A DNA stretch of 64,000 nt from CAZVJA01 sp964626885 (GCA_964626885.1 CAZVJA010000001.1:25158-89157), one strand, 5' to 3'. Positions 51,663 through 61,627 are shown, counted from the first letter of the stretch. The notes: generated by a model from the letters alone, not told the origin. Numbers and translations are program-made.

Positions 51663-53783
51663 TTAGTTCGAATCGTCGGCTTCAGATTTGTTCTGCTCGG
51701 CAAGCACGGCCTTGCGCGACAACTTGACGCGGTTTTGCTCGTCAACGGCAATCACCTTGACCGTCATGCGATCGCCCTGCTTGCAGATGTCGGTCACCGA
51801 TTTGACATAGCCGTCCGACAACTCGCTGATATGGCAGAGACCGTCCTTGCCGGGGGCGATTTCAATAAACGCCCCGAAATCCTTGATCGAGCTGACAGTC
51901 CCCTCGTAAATCCGCCCGACTTTGATTTCCTCGGTGAGGGCCTCAATCCGTGCCATGCACGCATCGACTGCGGTCCGGTTGGCCCCCGCCACGACGACAG
52001 TGCCGTCATCCTGCACGTCGATCGTAGTTTTCGTCTCTTCCTGAATGCTGCGAATCGTTTTACCGCCGGGACCGATCAGCAGGCCGATCTTCTCGGGATC
52101 GATTTTCGTCTGCTGCAGTCGTGGCGCGAATTCGGAGATGTCGCCGCGCGGCTTTCGGATCGTCGTCAGCATCGTCTTCAGCAACTCGATGCGAGCGGTG
52201 CGCGCCTGGACTAGCGTTTCACGGATGATTTTTTCGCTGATGCCGTCGATCTTCAGGTCGAGTTGAATTCCGGTGATGCCGTGCTGTGTCCCCGCCACCT
52301 TGAAGTCCATGTCGCCGAAGTGGTCTTCGTCACCCATGATGTCGGTGAGCAGCGTGTATTTGTCGTCGGTCTCCTTCACGATTCCAATCGAAATGCCGGC
52401 GACCGGCTGCTTGATTGGCACTCCGGCATCCATCAGCGATAGCGTCGCACTGCAGACGCTGGCCATCGAACTGCTGCCGTTGGACTCCGTGATGTCGGAA
52501 ATCACGCGGATGGTGTACGGAAACTTCTCGGCTGCGGGGATCACCGGCTCAACCGAGCGTTCCGCCAGGCAGCCGTGGCCAATTTCACGCCGTCCCGGCC
52601 CGCGGATCGGCCGAACTTCTCCCACCGAATACGAGGGGAAGTAGTAGTGCAGCATAAACCGACTCGAGGTTTCGCCGAACAGGCCGTCAGTGCGCTGTTG
52701 GTCACGCGAGGTGCCGAGGGCCACGGTCGCCAGGGATTGTGTTTCGCCGCGAGTAAACAGCGCCGAACCATGCACCCGAGGCAGAACCTCCACCGAGCAA
52801 GAGACGTTGCGTAATTGTGTCGTCGACCGACCGTCGAGCCGTTTTCCTTCGAGCAACAAGTCCCGGACAACTTCATTTTCGAGCGCGTAGAACGCCTGGC
52901 TGAACTGAATACGCGTCCCGCCGTCGGCGGTCACGTCAGCCCCTTCGGGAAACAGGCTGGCGGCAATGGACTCTTTAATATCATCGGTCGCCTTGTGCCG
53001 CTCCTGCTTCTTAGGATTCTGCTTCGCATCGCGAAGCGGGGCGTAGGCCTTTTCTTTCAACATCGCGGCAAACGGGTTCGGCGGCGGCGTTTCAAAGACC
53101 GTGGGGGAAACTCCCGCCTTGCGGACAAACTCTTCCTGCAGGTCGCACAGCTTCGCTGCCTCGCGGTGGGCAAACATGATCGCCTCGACCATTTCGTCCT
53201 CGGGAAGCTGGCTGCCAAAGCCTTCAATCATCAGAACCGACTTCTTACTTCCAGCGACAATCAGGTCCAGCGTGCTGACCGCCATCTGCTCCTGCGTCGG
53301 CATGACGACCAATTGCCCATCGACTTTTCCCACCCGCACGGAAGCAATGGGGGTGTTGAAGGGAACGGGTGCAATGCAGAGTGCCGCGCTGGCTCCGACG
53401 GTCGTGAGAACGTCAGGATCATTCACCTGATCGCAAGCCAGCACATTTGCCTGGATCTGGACTTCGTCGTAGTACCCCTCGGGAAAGAGCGGGCGCAAAG
53501 GACGATCAGTCAATCGGCAGGTGAGAATTTCCCGAGTCGTTGGTCGGCCTTCCCGCTTGAGAAAGCCACCGGCGAAACGCCCGGCAGCCGCCATGCGCTC
53601 TCGATAATCGACTTGCAGCGGAAAGAAATCGACACCTGGACGGGCAGGGCCAGACTGGGCCGCCACGAAAACCACGGTATCGCCGTAACGCACAACCACC
53701 GCGCCGCTGGCTTGCTTCGCGATTTCTCCGGTGGTCAGGCTGAGTGTACGTCCCCCAACTTCACGTTCAACAGTAACTTTCAC
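51663..53783 (-). CDS. pnp: Polynucleotide phosphorylase
   Basis: 706 residues, full length. Two RNase PH domains: AGGFLKREGRPTTREILTCR and LTDRPLRPLFPEGY in the first; ERTG-equivalent GPGRREIGHGCLAERSVEPV, NGSSSMASVCSATLSLMDAG and ISIGIVKETDDKY in the second. The KH domain (GLLIGPGGKTIRSIQEET) and S1 domain (IYEGTVSSIKDFGAFIEIAP) close the protein. It degrades RNA 3' to 5' using phosphate. It follows rpsO by 69 bp, the common rpsO-pnp arrangement, in which pnp often represses its own translation. Confidence 0.98.
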   Translation of the reverse strand: MKVTVEREVGGRTLSLTTGEIAKQASGAVVVRYGDTVVFVAAQSGPARPGVDFFPLQVDYRERMAAAGRFAGGFLKREGRPTTREILTCRLTDRPLRPLFPEGYYDEVQIQANVLACDQVNDPDVLTTVGASAALCIAPVPFNTPIASVRVGKVDGQLVVMPTQEQMAVSTLDLIVAGSKKSVLMIEGFGSQLPEDEMVEAIMFAHREAAKLCDLQEEFVRKAGVSPTVFETPPPNPFAAMLKEKAYAPLRDAKQNPKKQERHKATDDIKESIAASLFPEGADVTADGGTRIQFSQAFYALENEVVRDLLLEGKRLDGRSTTQLRNVSCSVEVLPRVHGSALFTRGETQSLATVALGTSRDQQRTDGLFGETSSRFMLHYYFPSYSVGEVRPIRGPGRREIGHGCLAERSVEPVIPAAEKFPYTIRVISDITESNGSSSMASVCSATLSLMDAGVPIKQPVAGISIGIVKETDDKYTLLTDIMGDEDHFGDMDFKVAGTQHGITGIQLDLKIDGISEKIIRETLVQARTARIELLKTMLTTIRKPRGDISEFAPRLQQTKIDPEKIGLLIGPGGKTIRSIQEETKTTIDVQDDGTVVVAGANRTAVDACMARIEALTEEIKVGRIYEGTVSSIKDFGAFIEIAPGKDGLCHISELSDGYVKSVTDICKQGDRMTVKVIAVDEQNRVKLSRKAVLAEQNKSEADDSN

Positions 53784-53852
53784 AATGATTCCCTAACCTA
53801 TGTTTCATTCCGTACCAGCCTGTGCGTCGCGGCGGCCCAGCTTCGGGCGCGG

Positions 53853-54122
53853 CTACTTACGAAGCGACAGGCGTCCTCGAATTTCCTGATAACGGACGGG
53901 GTCCGTGTCCCGCAGATAGTTCAGCAAGCGACTGCGGCGGCTGACCTGCATTAACAGGCCCCGGCGGCTTGCATGATCCTTCTGGTGCTGCTTCATATGC
54001 TCGGTCAAATGCGCGATGCGTTCGGTGAGAATCGCGATTTGCACCTCGGGCGAGCCGGTATCGGACTCCGAACGCTTAAACTGGCTGATTAACTCCGACT
54101 TACGCTCTTTTGGCATCGACAT
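53853..54122 (-). CDS. rpsO: 30S ribosomal protein S15
   Basis: 89 residues. KSELISQFKRSESDTGSPEV, QIAILTERIAHLTEHMKQHQ, DHASRRGLLMQVSRRSRLLN and YLRDTDPVRYQEIRGRLSLR are the universal S15 blocks; the GSPEVQ and DxHSRRGL-like (KDHASRRGLL) rRNA contacts are intact. It binds 16S rRNA in the platform. The start is ATG 54122. It is the first gene of the rpsO-pnp cluster; no strong promoter was seen in the 300 bp upstream, where a doubtful small frame lies. Confidence 0.98.
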   Translation of the reverse strand: MSMPKERKSELISQFKRSESDTGSPEVQIAILTERIAHLTEHMKQHQKDHASRRGLLMQVSRRSRLLNYLRDTDPVRYQEIRGRLSLRK

Positions 54123-54165
54123 ACAAAAGTCCCAACATATTTCAAATCTTGACGTTGCGTCTCAC

Positions 54166-54444
54166 TCACGCCGCCAAAGCGACACACATACCGGAGTTGA
54201 CCCTCATGACACCAGATCGACCCATCCGGCGGATCAAAACCCGAGACCTCACTTTAGCAATGCCGTCGGAATAATCAATGATAAAGGGTCTGTCGCCGGT
54301 TCCTTGAAGTCGGACGAAATCCCCTGTCCCCAGCGGGAAATTGGGGGAAACGGACGTCGAAGCGGGCCGGGAGTCGCGAATTTCCGAAATGAGGGGAGTC
54401 AGCGGAAACCGGTTCCCCAGTCTGTCAAACCTGCCGGACGACAA
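54166..54444 (-). CDS. Possible small protein between nfeD-like gene and rpsO
   Basis: A 92-codon frame from a TTG at 54444, overlapping the end of the NfeD-like gene by 20 bases and filling most of the gap to rpsO. The middle, LGTGDFVRLQGTGDRPFIID, looks like a small beta-barrel of the DUF2158 kind, and VRSRVLIRRMGRSG is basic. The start codon is weak and no ribosome binding site is seen, so this could be a chance frame. Without it the 302 bp gap 54123-54424 has nothing recognisable. Confidence 0.3.
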   Translation of the reverse strand: MSSGRFDRLGNRFPLTPLISEIRDSRPASTSVSPNFPLGTGDFVRLQGTGDRPFIIDYSDGIAKVRSRVLIRRMGRSGVMRVNSGMCVALAA

Positions 54445-56785
54445 CCCGGTTTCCAGTGACTTCCACGACTTCGATGGAGCTTCCCTGGGGAATGTAGGGC
54501 CCCTCGCTGACGACGTCTACAAACCGCCCCGCGATTTGAGCTTTTCCGGCTGGCCGCAGAACCGAAGTCGCGATTCCCGTCTGGCCGATGAGTTGGCGGT
54601 CCCGCTCCATTGGGGAACTCCACCCCCCACCTATTGCGCTTGGATGAAGCTGGGGGCCTTCCGAAGAACCCGGCGGGTTGAGAATCATTTGATTGAAAAT
54701 GGGAATATGCGGCAGAAAACGCCCCAGCAGCGCGGCAATCACAATCACACTGACGAGTGATCCGCTCAACGTGCCGATCGTCTGCGATAACTTGTTCAGG
54801 TCCGCGCTCGACTCGAGATTCCCCCACGTCTGGCTTGCCATCACCAGCGAAGCAAGAATCAACAAAGCACCGGAGACCCCGAAGACGCCGAAACCGGGCA
54901 GCACGAAGATCTCCAATCCCAGACAAACCGCCCCCATCAAAAACAGCACCACTTCCAGCCACCCGGCCGTCCCTCCCAGAAATCGGCTCCAAAAGAAGAC
55001 GGCGAAGCAGAGAGCCGATAGAATTCCCAGCACCCCGGTCATCAGGTGCAGTTCGAGATAAATACAGACGATGCCGATGAAGAACAGCAGAAACAATGCC
55101 ACGCTTGTATTGAGAAAAAAGATCAGCGTATCGACCCACGTTCGTCCGGCAGCCACCAGCTTTTCCTCAGGCGGGATGCCCAGCCGCTGTTTCAATTCAT
55201 CCAGATCGGCAACGGGAGGTTGGGCCAGTTTCAGTTCGTGGGCCCGTTTGCCATTGCAGGTGAGTAAGTGCCCGTTCCCAGACTCCGGTACGGCCGCTCC
55301 TTTGATCCATTCGCCGTTCGATTCGTGAATCTCCGCGTCCGTCATGAACCAAGCGCGGCCGCTTTCGCGGTGAGTCACCTCGAACACCTGCAAATCTTTG
55401 TTCACCATGGCTTTTAACAAAGCAACTGGCCTGTTTTTCTTCTCGGCCAGCGTCTGCATCGTGAGCTGCAGGTCATCGAGAATCTTCTGGGGAGCGAATT
55501 CGAACTGCTGTCCCTGGCGAACCTCAATCGGCCCCGCGTCGCCGATATGCGCGTCCGGGTGGAGATAGATTTCGTCACATCCCAGCGCAATGATGGCAGC
55601 TCCGCTTAAAGATTGTTTCGGCACGTACGCAATCGTTCGGACCTGCTTGGGATCGAGATTCGCAATTGCAAAGGCCAAGTTCTCGCTTTGAATCAACAGC
55701 CCCCCGGGTGATTCAATCTCAAAAATGATCATCGTTGCGCCGGAACTGACGGCGCGATGAATCTGCCGTTCCAAAAACTGCTCTAGTACCGGCTCGACGA
55801 CGCCGTCGACGCGGATCAGGCGAACATCTGGCCTCTCGCCCGGTGCTACCGTCTCGCGCATCGCCTCACTCGGCAGATGGTACACGTCGACCAATTCATT
55901 CCGTGCTTCCACGGTTTGCACGGCGAGCACGTCGAGCGCACGGGCTTTGCTCCCGGAATACGTGCCGAGCACTCCTGCTTCCTTGATCGTCTGCACATCC
56001 AGAATCGCGGTCTTGCTCTCCTGCAATCGTTTCAGTTCATCCGGCGTGACAATTCGTGATTCCGTTGCATCCGGTGCGGCTCCTTGAATTTTGACACGCA
56101 ACGTCACTTCTTGCGGTTCCATCATGCCGCGGACGAGCGCCGGTGTGACCATCCGATTGCGTCGCTTCTCGACCATGCTCAAAACGTGCTGCTGATCCTC
56201 GGGTTCGAGCGCCTTGCCACGTCCGATGTCACCCAGTTCTGCGTCCGGATGCATCACAATTTCGTTACAAGAGAGAGCCAGAACGACATTGTTCCCGGTC
56301 ACGGTTTGTGGAATCCAGGCAACGGTCGTAATCTTCGAGAGTTGTGAGGAAGTCAAGAACCTCGCCAAGCCGTCTACTTGATGAAATTGGCTTGTGCCAG
56401 GGGTGATCTCGAGTACCAACACTCCCCGGCGAGATTCTTTGGTCGCTTGCGCCTGCAGGCTGAGCGCCGCATTCTTGACTCGGCCAAACACGACATCATC
56501 GACTGGGCTGGCAACCGTCAGGAAGGCTCCCAACGGCAAATCCTTGCCGCGGTCAGCCACACCCTGTTCCGCTTGGGCGCGGTTCTTGTTCTGCTGGTTA
56601 TTCCCCGGGTTGTCCGCCGCAGGCTTGTTATTGGGGGCAGTCTTTTCCGCTGGTGTCGCTTTTTCACCGGCTGGGGCAGCACCGTTCTCCGCGCTGCATG
56701 CGATCCTGGGAAGAATGCTCCCCGCGACGCCAAGCGCAAGCAAGACGGCCACCGGAAAGGGAAATAACGCCGCGAACGATTTCAT
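54425..56785 (-). CDS. NfeD-like membrane protein with tandem ClpP-class protease domains
   Basis: 786 residues from ATG 56785, signal peptide AALFPFPVAVLLALGVAGSI. Two ClpP/SppA-like units follow. The first (about 75-230) ends QTVTGNNVVLALSCNEIVMH; the second (320-450) reads QSLSGAAIIALGCDEIYLHP, with the likely nucleophile serine and downstream ARTxGDAGPIEVRQ-type loop (IGDAGPIEVRQGQ). The first has Thr in place of that serine, so it is probably inactive. Membrane helices from about 580-700 and a C-terminal OB-fold (GRFVDVVSEGPYIPQGSSIE) match NfeD, which partners stomatin-like proteins in membrane protein turnover; no stomatin gene is adjacent. Confidence 0.85.
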   Translation of the reverse strand: MKSFAALFPFPVAVLLALGVAGSILPRIACSAENGAAPAGEKATPAEKTAPNNKPAADNPGNNQQNKNRAQAEQGVADRGKDLPLGAFLTVASPVDDVVFGRVKNAALSLQAQATKESRRGVLVLEITPGTSQFHQVDGLARFLTSSQLSKITTVAWIPQTVTGNNVVLALSCNEIVMHPDAELGDIGRGKALEPEDQQHVLSMVEKRRNRMVTPALVRGMMEPQEVTLRVKIQGAAPDATESRIVTPDELKRLQESKTAILDVQTIKEAGVLGTYSGSKARALDVLAVQTVEARNELVDVYHLPSEAMRETVAPGERPDVRLIRVDGVVEPVLEQFLERQIHRAVSSGATMIIFEIESPGGLLIQSENLAFAIANLDPKQVRTIAYVPKQSLSGAAIIALGCDEIYLHPDAHIGDAGPIEVRQGQQFEFAPQKILDDLQLTMQTLAEKKNRPVALLKAMVNKDLQVFEVTHRESGRAWFMTDAEIHESNGEWIKGAAVPESGNGHLLTCNGKRAHELKLAQPPVADLDELKQRLGIPPEEKLVAAGRTWVDTLIFFLNTSVALFLLFFIGIVCIYLELHLMTGVLGILSALCFAVFFWSRFLGGTAGWLEVVLFLMGAVCLGLEIFVLPGFGVFGVSGALLILASLVMASQTWGNLESSADLNKLSQTIGTLSGSLVSVIVIAALLGRFLPHIPIFNQMILNPPGSSEGPQLHPSAIGGGWSSPMERDRQLIGQTGIATSVLRPAGKAQIAGRFVDVVSEGPYIPQGSSIEVVEVTGNRVVVRQV

Positions 56786-56963
56786 GTGTGTAACCACCGT
56801 GTTTCGCTTTGTGGCGAAATTATATCGCCGCGGGGAATCATCCGTCAAATTTTCACCGCCCCATGCAGGAAATACAATTCCGCTTGTTATCGTTCTGTGA
56901 TGGGAGGCAGTTCCGTAATGCCGGGCATCCTTCAGCTTGTAACGGAATAGGAGTGGCTTGGGA

Positions 56964-59264
56964 TCAACGCATATTCATCGGATCGACATCGAGTACGTGT
57001 TCTACCTCCCCCGCACGAGGCAACTTCGATGCCGCCTGCCGCCAAAGTTTCAAATTCTCTTCCTGATGCTCCGCGGCCAATTGGAAATGATAACGATACA
57101 GTCCTTGCAACCGGGAAATCGGGGCCGGCGCCGGACCCAGTAATCGGACCCCGAGCTTTTGCTCGGCGACGGCTTCTTTCAGCTTGTGGACCATTTGTCG
57201 TGCCTGCTCGGCCACCATCTCTTCCTGCGGTCCGCGCAATATGACCCGAGCGAGTTGCCGATACGGAGGGGCATGACGCTCGCGACGATGCGCCAACTCC
57301 AGCTCCGCGAACCCCAGATAATCATGGGCCGCGGCTGCCAGAATCGCCGGATCGGTCGGGACATATGTTTGAACAAGCACGCGTCCCCCTTGACTTCCGC
57401 GTCCTGTTCGTCCCGCCACTTGCGATATCAACTGGAACGTCCGTTCGGAGGCGCGAAAATCGGCCTGTCGCAACAAAGTGTCGGCGTTGATCACACCGAC
57501 CAGTGTGACATTTGGAAAATCGAGCCCTTTCGCAATCATCTGCGTCCCAACGAGAATTCTGACGTCTCCATTGCGAAACGCTTCCAGCGCGCGATCGTGG
57601 CTGCCGGGGCCTTTCATCGAGTCACTGTCCATGCGCAAGCAACTGACCCCTGGAAAACGCGTTTTAACCTCCTGTTCAAGACGCTGTGTGCCGATGCCGA
57701 CGAATCGCATGCCCGCATGTCCGCACGAGGGGCACAGCGTCGGCGGCGGCACTTCGTAATCACATGAGTGGCAGACCGCAAGACCGCGGTCTTTATGCCA
57801 GGTCAGCGTGATATCGCATTGCGGACATTTGGTCGTCTCGCCGCATGCCCGGCACCAAATCGCCGGTGCGTAACCACGCAGGTTCAAAAAAAGGATGATT
57901 TGACCATTCGACTCCAGGGCGCCGCGCATCGCTGTCTCCAGCGCCCGGCCGATCGCCGCACCGCGCGAGCAGTAGGGATCGTTGCGAATGTCGACCACGA
58001 CAACCGGCGGCAAAGGTCGTTTTTCCACGCGTCGCGGAAGCGACAACAGCAGATCTTCCCGTCGTTTCGCACGCAACCAGGATTCGAGCATGGGGGTCGC
58101 GGAGCCCAGCACCAGCGGAATTCCTTCCAACTCCGCTCTCTTCCTGGCAACTTCCCGGGCATGATAGCGGGGCGTTGTTTCCTGCTTAAATGTCGTCTCA
58201 TGCTCCTCATCGATGACGATCAGCCCCAATTGCGGCACCGGTGCGAAGACGGCGCTCCGCGCTCCGACGACCACCTGCACTGCCCCCCGCGCAATCTGCT
58301 GCCAATGCCAGTGACGTTCCGCGTCGCTCAGATGGCTGTGCAAGACCGCGACCGAATCGAACCGGCTGCGAAATCGCCGAATCGTCTGCGGGGTCAGGCT
58401 GATTTCCGGCACCAGCACAATCGCCTGCCGGCCGTATTCCACGATCTTGCGGATCGCCTGAATGTACACTTCCGTCTTGCCGCTGCCGGTTACTCCGTGA
58501 AGCAAGATTGTGCGGTGCGTTCCCGATTGAATCACGTTCACAATCGAATGCAACACTCCCTGCTGATCCCGGTTCAACGTCAGATCCCGCTCTTTCTCAA
58601 CGGAACCGAGGTCGGCCTCGAATACCTCCGTCCGTTTGCGAAGTGCCTGAATCAGTCCTTTGCGTCGCAATGCCGTGATCGGGCTCGTACCGCAGTCCAC
58701 CGCTTCGGAAAGTTGCTCGATACTCAACGGTTTGTTGGCCTGATCGAGCACTTCGAGCACTTTCCGCTGCTTGGCGGGTAGTTGTTCCACGTGCAAAGCC
58801 GCACGCCCGTTCGCGGTGATTCGGTACGCGGAGACAATTCGAGTGCCGGCTTGCTTCTTCACCCCCGCCGGCACAACGGTTTCCAAGACCTGTCCCCAGC
58901 CGCACAAATAGTAGTCAGCCATCCAACGTGTCAGATCGAGCATCTTCGAAGTCAGCAGCGGTTCGCGGTCAATGACCTCATGAATCGCCTTGAGCCGACG
59001 TTGCGTTTCCGGAACCGGGCCCACCCCCACGCAAAATCCAACCGTCGGACGATCGCCGTGCCCGAAGGGTGCTTTCACACGCTGGCCCGGCGCAATGAAC
59101 GGCCGGAGCTCATCGGGGATGAGATAATGAAACCCGGTCTCCAGAGGTCGATTGAATACCACCTCAGCCGCAAGACGGTCGTCCGCTTCGGCCTGTTCCC
59201 ACGGCATCGGTTCCGCCGGGAGCGACTCGAGACCGAACAATTGTTTTTGGGTCGATTTATTCAA
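56964..59264 (-). CDS. priA: Primosomal replication restart helicase PriA
   Basis: 766 residues from TTG 59264. The N-terminal DNA-binding domain (GFHYLIPDELRPFIAPGQRV) precedes Walker A LLHGVTGSGKTEVYIQ and the DEEH box (LIVIDEEHETTFKQE). Zinc-binding cysteines lie in CRACGETTKCPQCD, CHSCDYEVPPPTLCPSCG. Motifs V and VI follow (LVGTQMIAKGLDFPNVTLVG and QVAGRTGRGSQGG). PriA reloads replication forks. The gene is divergent from nadD, 131 bp between starts. Confidence 0.97.
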   Translation of the reverse strand: MNKSTQKQLFGLESLPAEPMPWEQAEADDRLAAEVVFNRPLETGFHYLIPDELRPFIAPGQRVKAPFGHGDRPTVGFCVGVGPVPETQRRLKAIHEVIDREPLLTSKMLDLTRWMADYYLCGWGQVLETVVPAGVKKQAGTRIVSAYRITANGRAALHVEQLPAKQRKVLEVLDQANKPLSIEQLSEAVDCGTSPITALRRKGLIQALRKRTEVFEADLGSVEKERDLTLNRDQQGVLHSIVNVIQSGTHRTILLHGVTGSGKTEVYIQAIRKIVEYGRQAIVLVPEISLTPQTIRRFRSRFDSVAVLHSHLSDAERHWHWQQIARGAVQVVVGARSAVFAPVPQLGLIVIDEEHETTFKQETTPRYHAREVARKRAELEGIPLVLGSATPMLESWLRAKRREDLLLSLPRRVEKRPLPPVVVVDIRNDPYCSRGAAIGRALETAMRGALESNGQIILFLNLRGYAPAIWCRACGETTKCPQCDITLTWHKDRGLAVCHSCDYEVPPPTLCPSCGHAGMRFVGIGTQRLEQEVKTRFPGVSCLRMDSDSMKGPGSHDRALEAFRNGDVRILVGTQMIAKGLDFPNVTLVGVINADTLLRQADFRASERTFQLISQVAGRTGRGSQGGRVLVQTYVPTDPAILAAAAHDYLGFAELELAHRRERHAPPYRQLARVILRGPQEEMVAEQARQMVHKLKEAVAEQKLGVRLLGPAPAPISRLQGLYRYHFQLAAEHQEENLKLWRQAASKLPRAGEVEHVLDVDPMNMR

Positions 59265-59395
59265 GCGGCGACCTGCTGGCCAATCCCTGAATGCCGGTTC
59301 GACTCGACACCTTTCTCCGGCGAGGACATCTCGTTACGATTTTATACCACCCGTTCGCGAATGACAGCCCGGCCACCTGATACTCGGCAAGCTCC

Positions 59396-60013
59396 ATGCG
59401 TCTAGGACTTTTCGGCGGCACTTTCGACCCGGTCCATCAAGGACACTTGATCCTCGCGGAATGTTGCCGCGAGGCGTGTGCCCTGGATGCCGTCTGGTTT
59501 CTTCCCGCGGGCGACCCTCCACACAAGCCTTCCGGGGAAATTTCTTCCGCAAAGATGCGGGCGGAGATGCTCGAATTCGCCATTGCGGGACATCCGCAGT
59601 TCGCCGTGAACCGCATGGAATTCGACCGCTCAGGGAAAACGTATACCTACCAGACGCTACAGCAACTTCACGACGAAGACCCGACGCGTGAGTTGTTCTT
59701 CTTGATCGGCGCGGATTCGCTGGCGGATCTGCCGACTTGGCGCGAGCCGAAACATATTCTCGAACTGGCGACCATCGTCGCGGTCAATCGTGGCGATCGC
59801 CCATTGCCGGACATTGCGTCAGTGGCCGCTCGAATCGGCGGCAAAGATCAACAGGCGTCGTTAGCGGAGAAGATCTCAGTCGTTTCCATGCCGGGGATCG
59901 ATATTTCCTCAACCGACATTCGCCGACGCGTGCGCGAAGGAAGGAGCATCCGCTTCCTCACCCCCCGTGCCGTCGAGATGTACATCGCCGAACATCGTTT
60001 GTATGTCGAGTGA
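59396..60013 (+). CDS. nadD: Nicotinate-nucleotide adenylyltransferase
   Basis: 205 residues. LGLFGGTFDPVHQGHLILAE holds the HxGH nucleotidyltransferase motif, followed by VWFLPAGDPPHKPSGE, FFLIGADSLADLPTWREP and the ISSTDIRRRVREGRSIRFLTP-type end (ISSTxxR). It transfers AMP to nicotinate mononucleotide, a step in NAD synthesis. The length and all key residues are normal. It ends facing the sulfatase gene. Confidence 0.97.
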   Translation: MRLGLFGGTFDPVHQGHLILAECCREACALDAVWFLPAGDPPHKPSGEISSAKMRAEMLEFAIAGHPQFAVNRMEFDRSGKTYTYQTLQQLHDEDPTRELFFLIGADSLADLPTWREPKHILELATIVAVNRGDRPLPDIASVAARIGGKDQQASLAEKISVVSMPGIDISSTDIRRRVREGRSIRFLTPRAVEMYIAEHRLYVE

Positions 60014-60057
60014 CGCAAAGCGGCAGCCGGATGCAAAGAAAAACGCCGTTGTTGGCA

Positions 60058-60078
60058 ATCGGTTTGTAAGCAACCGAT
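60058..60078. terminator. Hairpin between convergent nadD and sulfatase genes
   Basis: ATCGGTT pairs perfectly with AACCGAT around a seven-base loop. There is no good T run on either strand, so it is a weak terminator candidate. Confidence 0.3.
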
Positions 60079-60127
60079 GAATTTGAAGATCGGGACTTTG
60101 GCTGATTGCTGAAAGCTGACCGCTTCT

Positions 60128-61627
60128 TTACTCTCGATCCCACTTCAATACCCAGGGATCGTCGGTCCTCTCCTGCCAGGACTTCAATCGCCCTTGCAGG
60201 TCGCGGAATACATCCGCGTGCTGCGCGTCGCCCGCCAGGTTGTGGATCTCATCAGGGTCCGATTCGAGATCGTACAGCTCGAAGCGCGGCCGGTGTAGGA
60301 ATGCGTGCATCGTTCGTCGACCGTACAATTCCGGCTGCTTTTCCAGGGCGGCCTGCCAGGTTGGTGAGCGATACAGATCCGCGGCGAACGGATACTCGAG
60401 CCCGCTGGCGATGTTGAAGATCAGCTTGTACTTGCCGCGCAGGATCACCCGCATCGGGTAATACATCGTCACCTCGTGGAACGTGTGCGACGCATAGATT
60501 TCATCCCAACCGTCCACATGATTATGACCGACTGTCCCGCGGAACGACCGGCCATGAATCTGGGGAACTTTTGCGGTGACTCGCTGCTCGCCGGCGCGCT
60601 TTTGCCGGTCGCTGTCTTTCTGTTCCGATGCCGGTTTCTGAGACTTGGCGTTCGGCAGCGCGCCGGCGTAATCCAAAATCGTCGGAGTGAGATCCACGAA
60701 GCTGACTCGCGCGTCGCAGACGATTCCTTTGGCAGTACTTCCCGGTTCGCGGACGATGAGCGGCAAATTGACGCCCGGCTCGTAAAGCGTCGTTTTCGCG
60801 CCGGGGAAGGGAGGGCCGTTGTCGCTCGTGACGAGGATGACCGTGTCCTCCCAGTGGCCCGTATCACGTAGTGCATCGAGCAGGGCATTGAGCCCCTGAT
60901 CCATCCGCGAAACGGATTGGTAGTATTCCGCCAGATCACGCCGCACCTCGGGGAGATCCGGCAACCATGAGGGAACGATGACATCCTCGGGGCGATATTT
61001 CACGGGGGTGATGCCCGGGTAGCCGGCCGGCTTGTTGCTGAAGTCTCCCTCGTCTTCTCCCCCTCCGCGATGCGGATCGCTCGTGCAGAAGTAGAGGAAG
61101 AAAGGCCGACCGTCTTTCTCCGTAATCCAATCCTTGGCGTTCTTGGCCATGCGGACGGGGTTACGCGCCCCTTGGATGCCCTCGTTGCGATACGTTTCGA
61201 AATGATACGTTGCCTCGGGTGCCACGTGAAATTTTCCGATGGAGCAGGTCCGATACCCTGCTTCGGCCATTAGCACCGGCAGAGTTCTTTCCGTTTCGTC
61301 GGATTGAAAATGATGATAGCCGTGCTGCAAGCCATACTGCCGGTTCGCATGGTTGAACCGTCCGGTGAGAATGACCGCACGGCTGGAACTGCAACTGGCT
61401 GTCGTACAATAGGCACGCGTATAGCGCGTGCCCTCCGCGGCTATTCGATCGACACCCGGCGTGTGGATGACCGGATTTCCGTAACATCCCGCCTGCATAC
61501 CGAGATCGTCCGCCACGAAGAGGACGATATTCGGGCGTTTGACGGGGGACGTGTCTGCCCCTTGTACTTCGACGAAGCCACTGGCACAAAAACCAAAGAT
61601 GGTGAGCACGAGCGCGAGGCGTGGCAT
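60128..61627 (-). CDS. Secreted sulfatase with unusual CSSSR active-site motif
   Basis: 499 residues from ATG 61627, signal peptide RLALVLTIFGFCASGFVEVQ. VLFVADDLGMQAGCYGN (D-D metal ligands), TTASCSSSRAVILTGRFNH (Cys79 to be turned into formylglycine; Ser at the Pro/Ala position), TCSIGKFHVAP and VILVTSDNGPPFPGAKTTLY follow the S1 sulfatase plan. It should remove sulfate from extracellular polysaccharides or other esters. It lies 67 bp after the second sulfatase gene, probably in the same operon. Whether CSSSR is matured as well as CxPxR is uncertain. Confidence 0.9.
   Translation of the reverse strand: MPRLALVLTIFGFCASGFVEVQGADTSPVKRPNIVLFVADDLGMQAGCYGNPVIHTPGVDRIAAEGTRYTRAYCTTASCSSSRAVILTGRFNHANRQYGLQHGYHHFQSDETERTLPVLMAEAGYRTCSIGKFHVAPEATYHFETYRNEGIQGARNPVRMAKNAKDWITEKDGRPFFLYFCTSDPHRGGGEDEGDFSNKPAGYPGITPVKYRPEDVIVPSWLPDLPEVRRDLAEYYQSVSRMDQGLNALLDALRDTGHWEDTVILVTSDNGPPFPGAKTTLYEPGVNLPLIVREPGSTAKGIVCDARVSFVDLTPTILDYAGALPNAKSQKPASEQKDSDRQKRAGEQRVTAKVPQIHGRSFRGTVGHNHVDGWDEIYASHTFHEVTMYYPMRVILRGKYKLIFNIASGLEYPFAADLYRSPTWQAALEKQPELYGRRTMHAFLHRPRFELYDLESDPDEIHNLAGDAQHADVFRDLQGRLKSWQERTDDPWVLKWDRE

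Noticed and set aside
52815..53954. 379-codon plus-strand open frame
   Set aside because: Antisense to pnp and rpsO, which are unmistakable.
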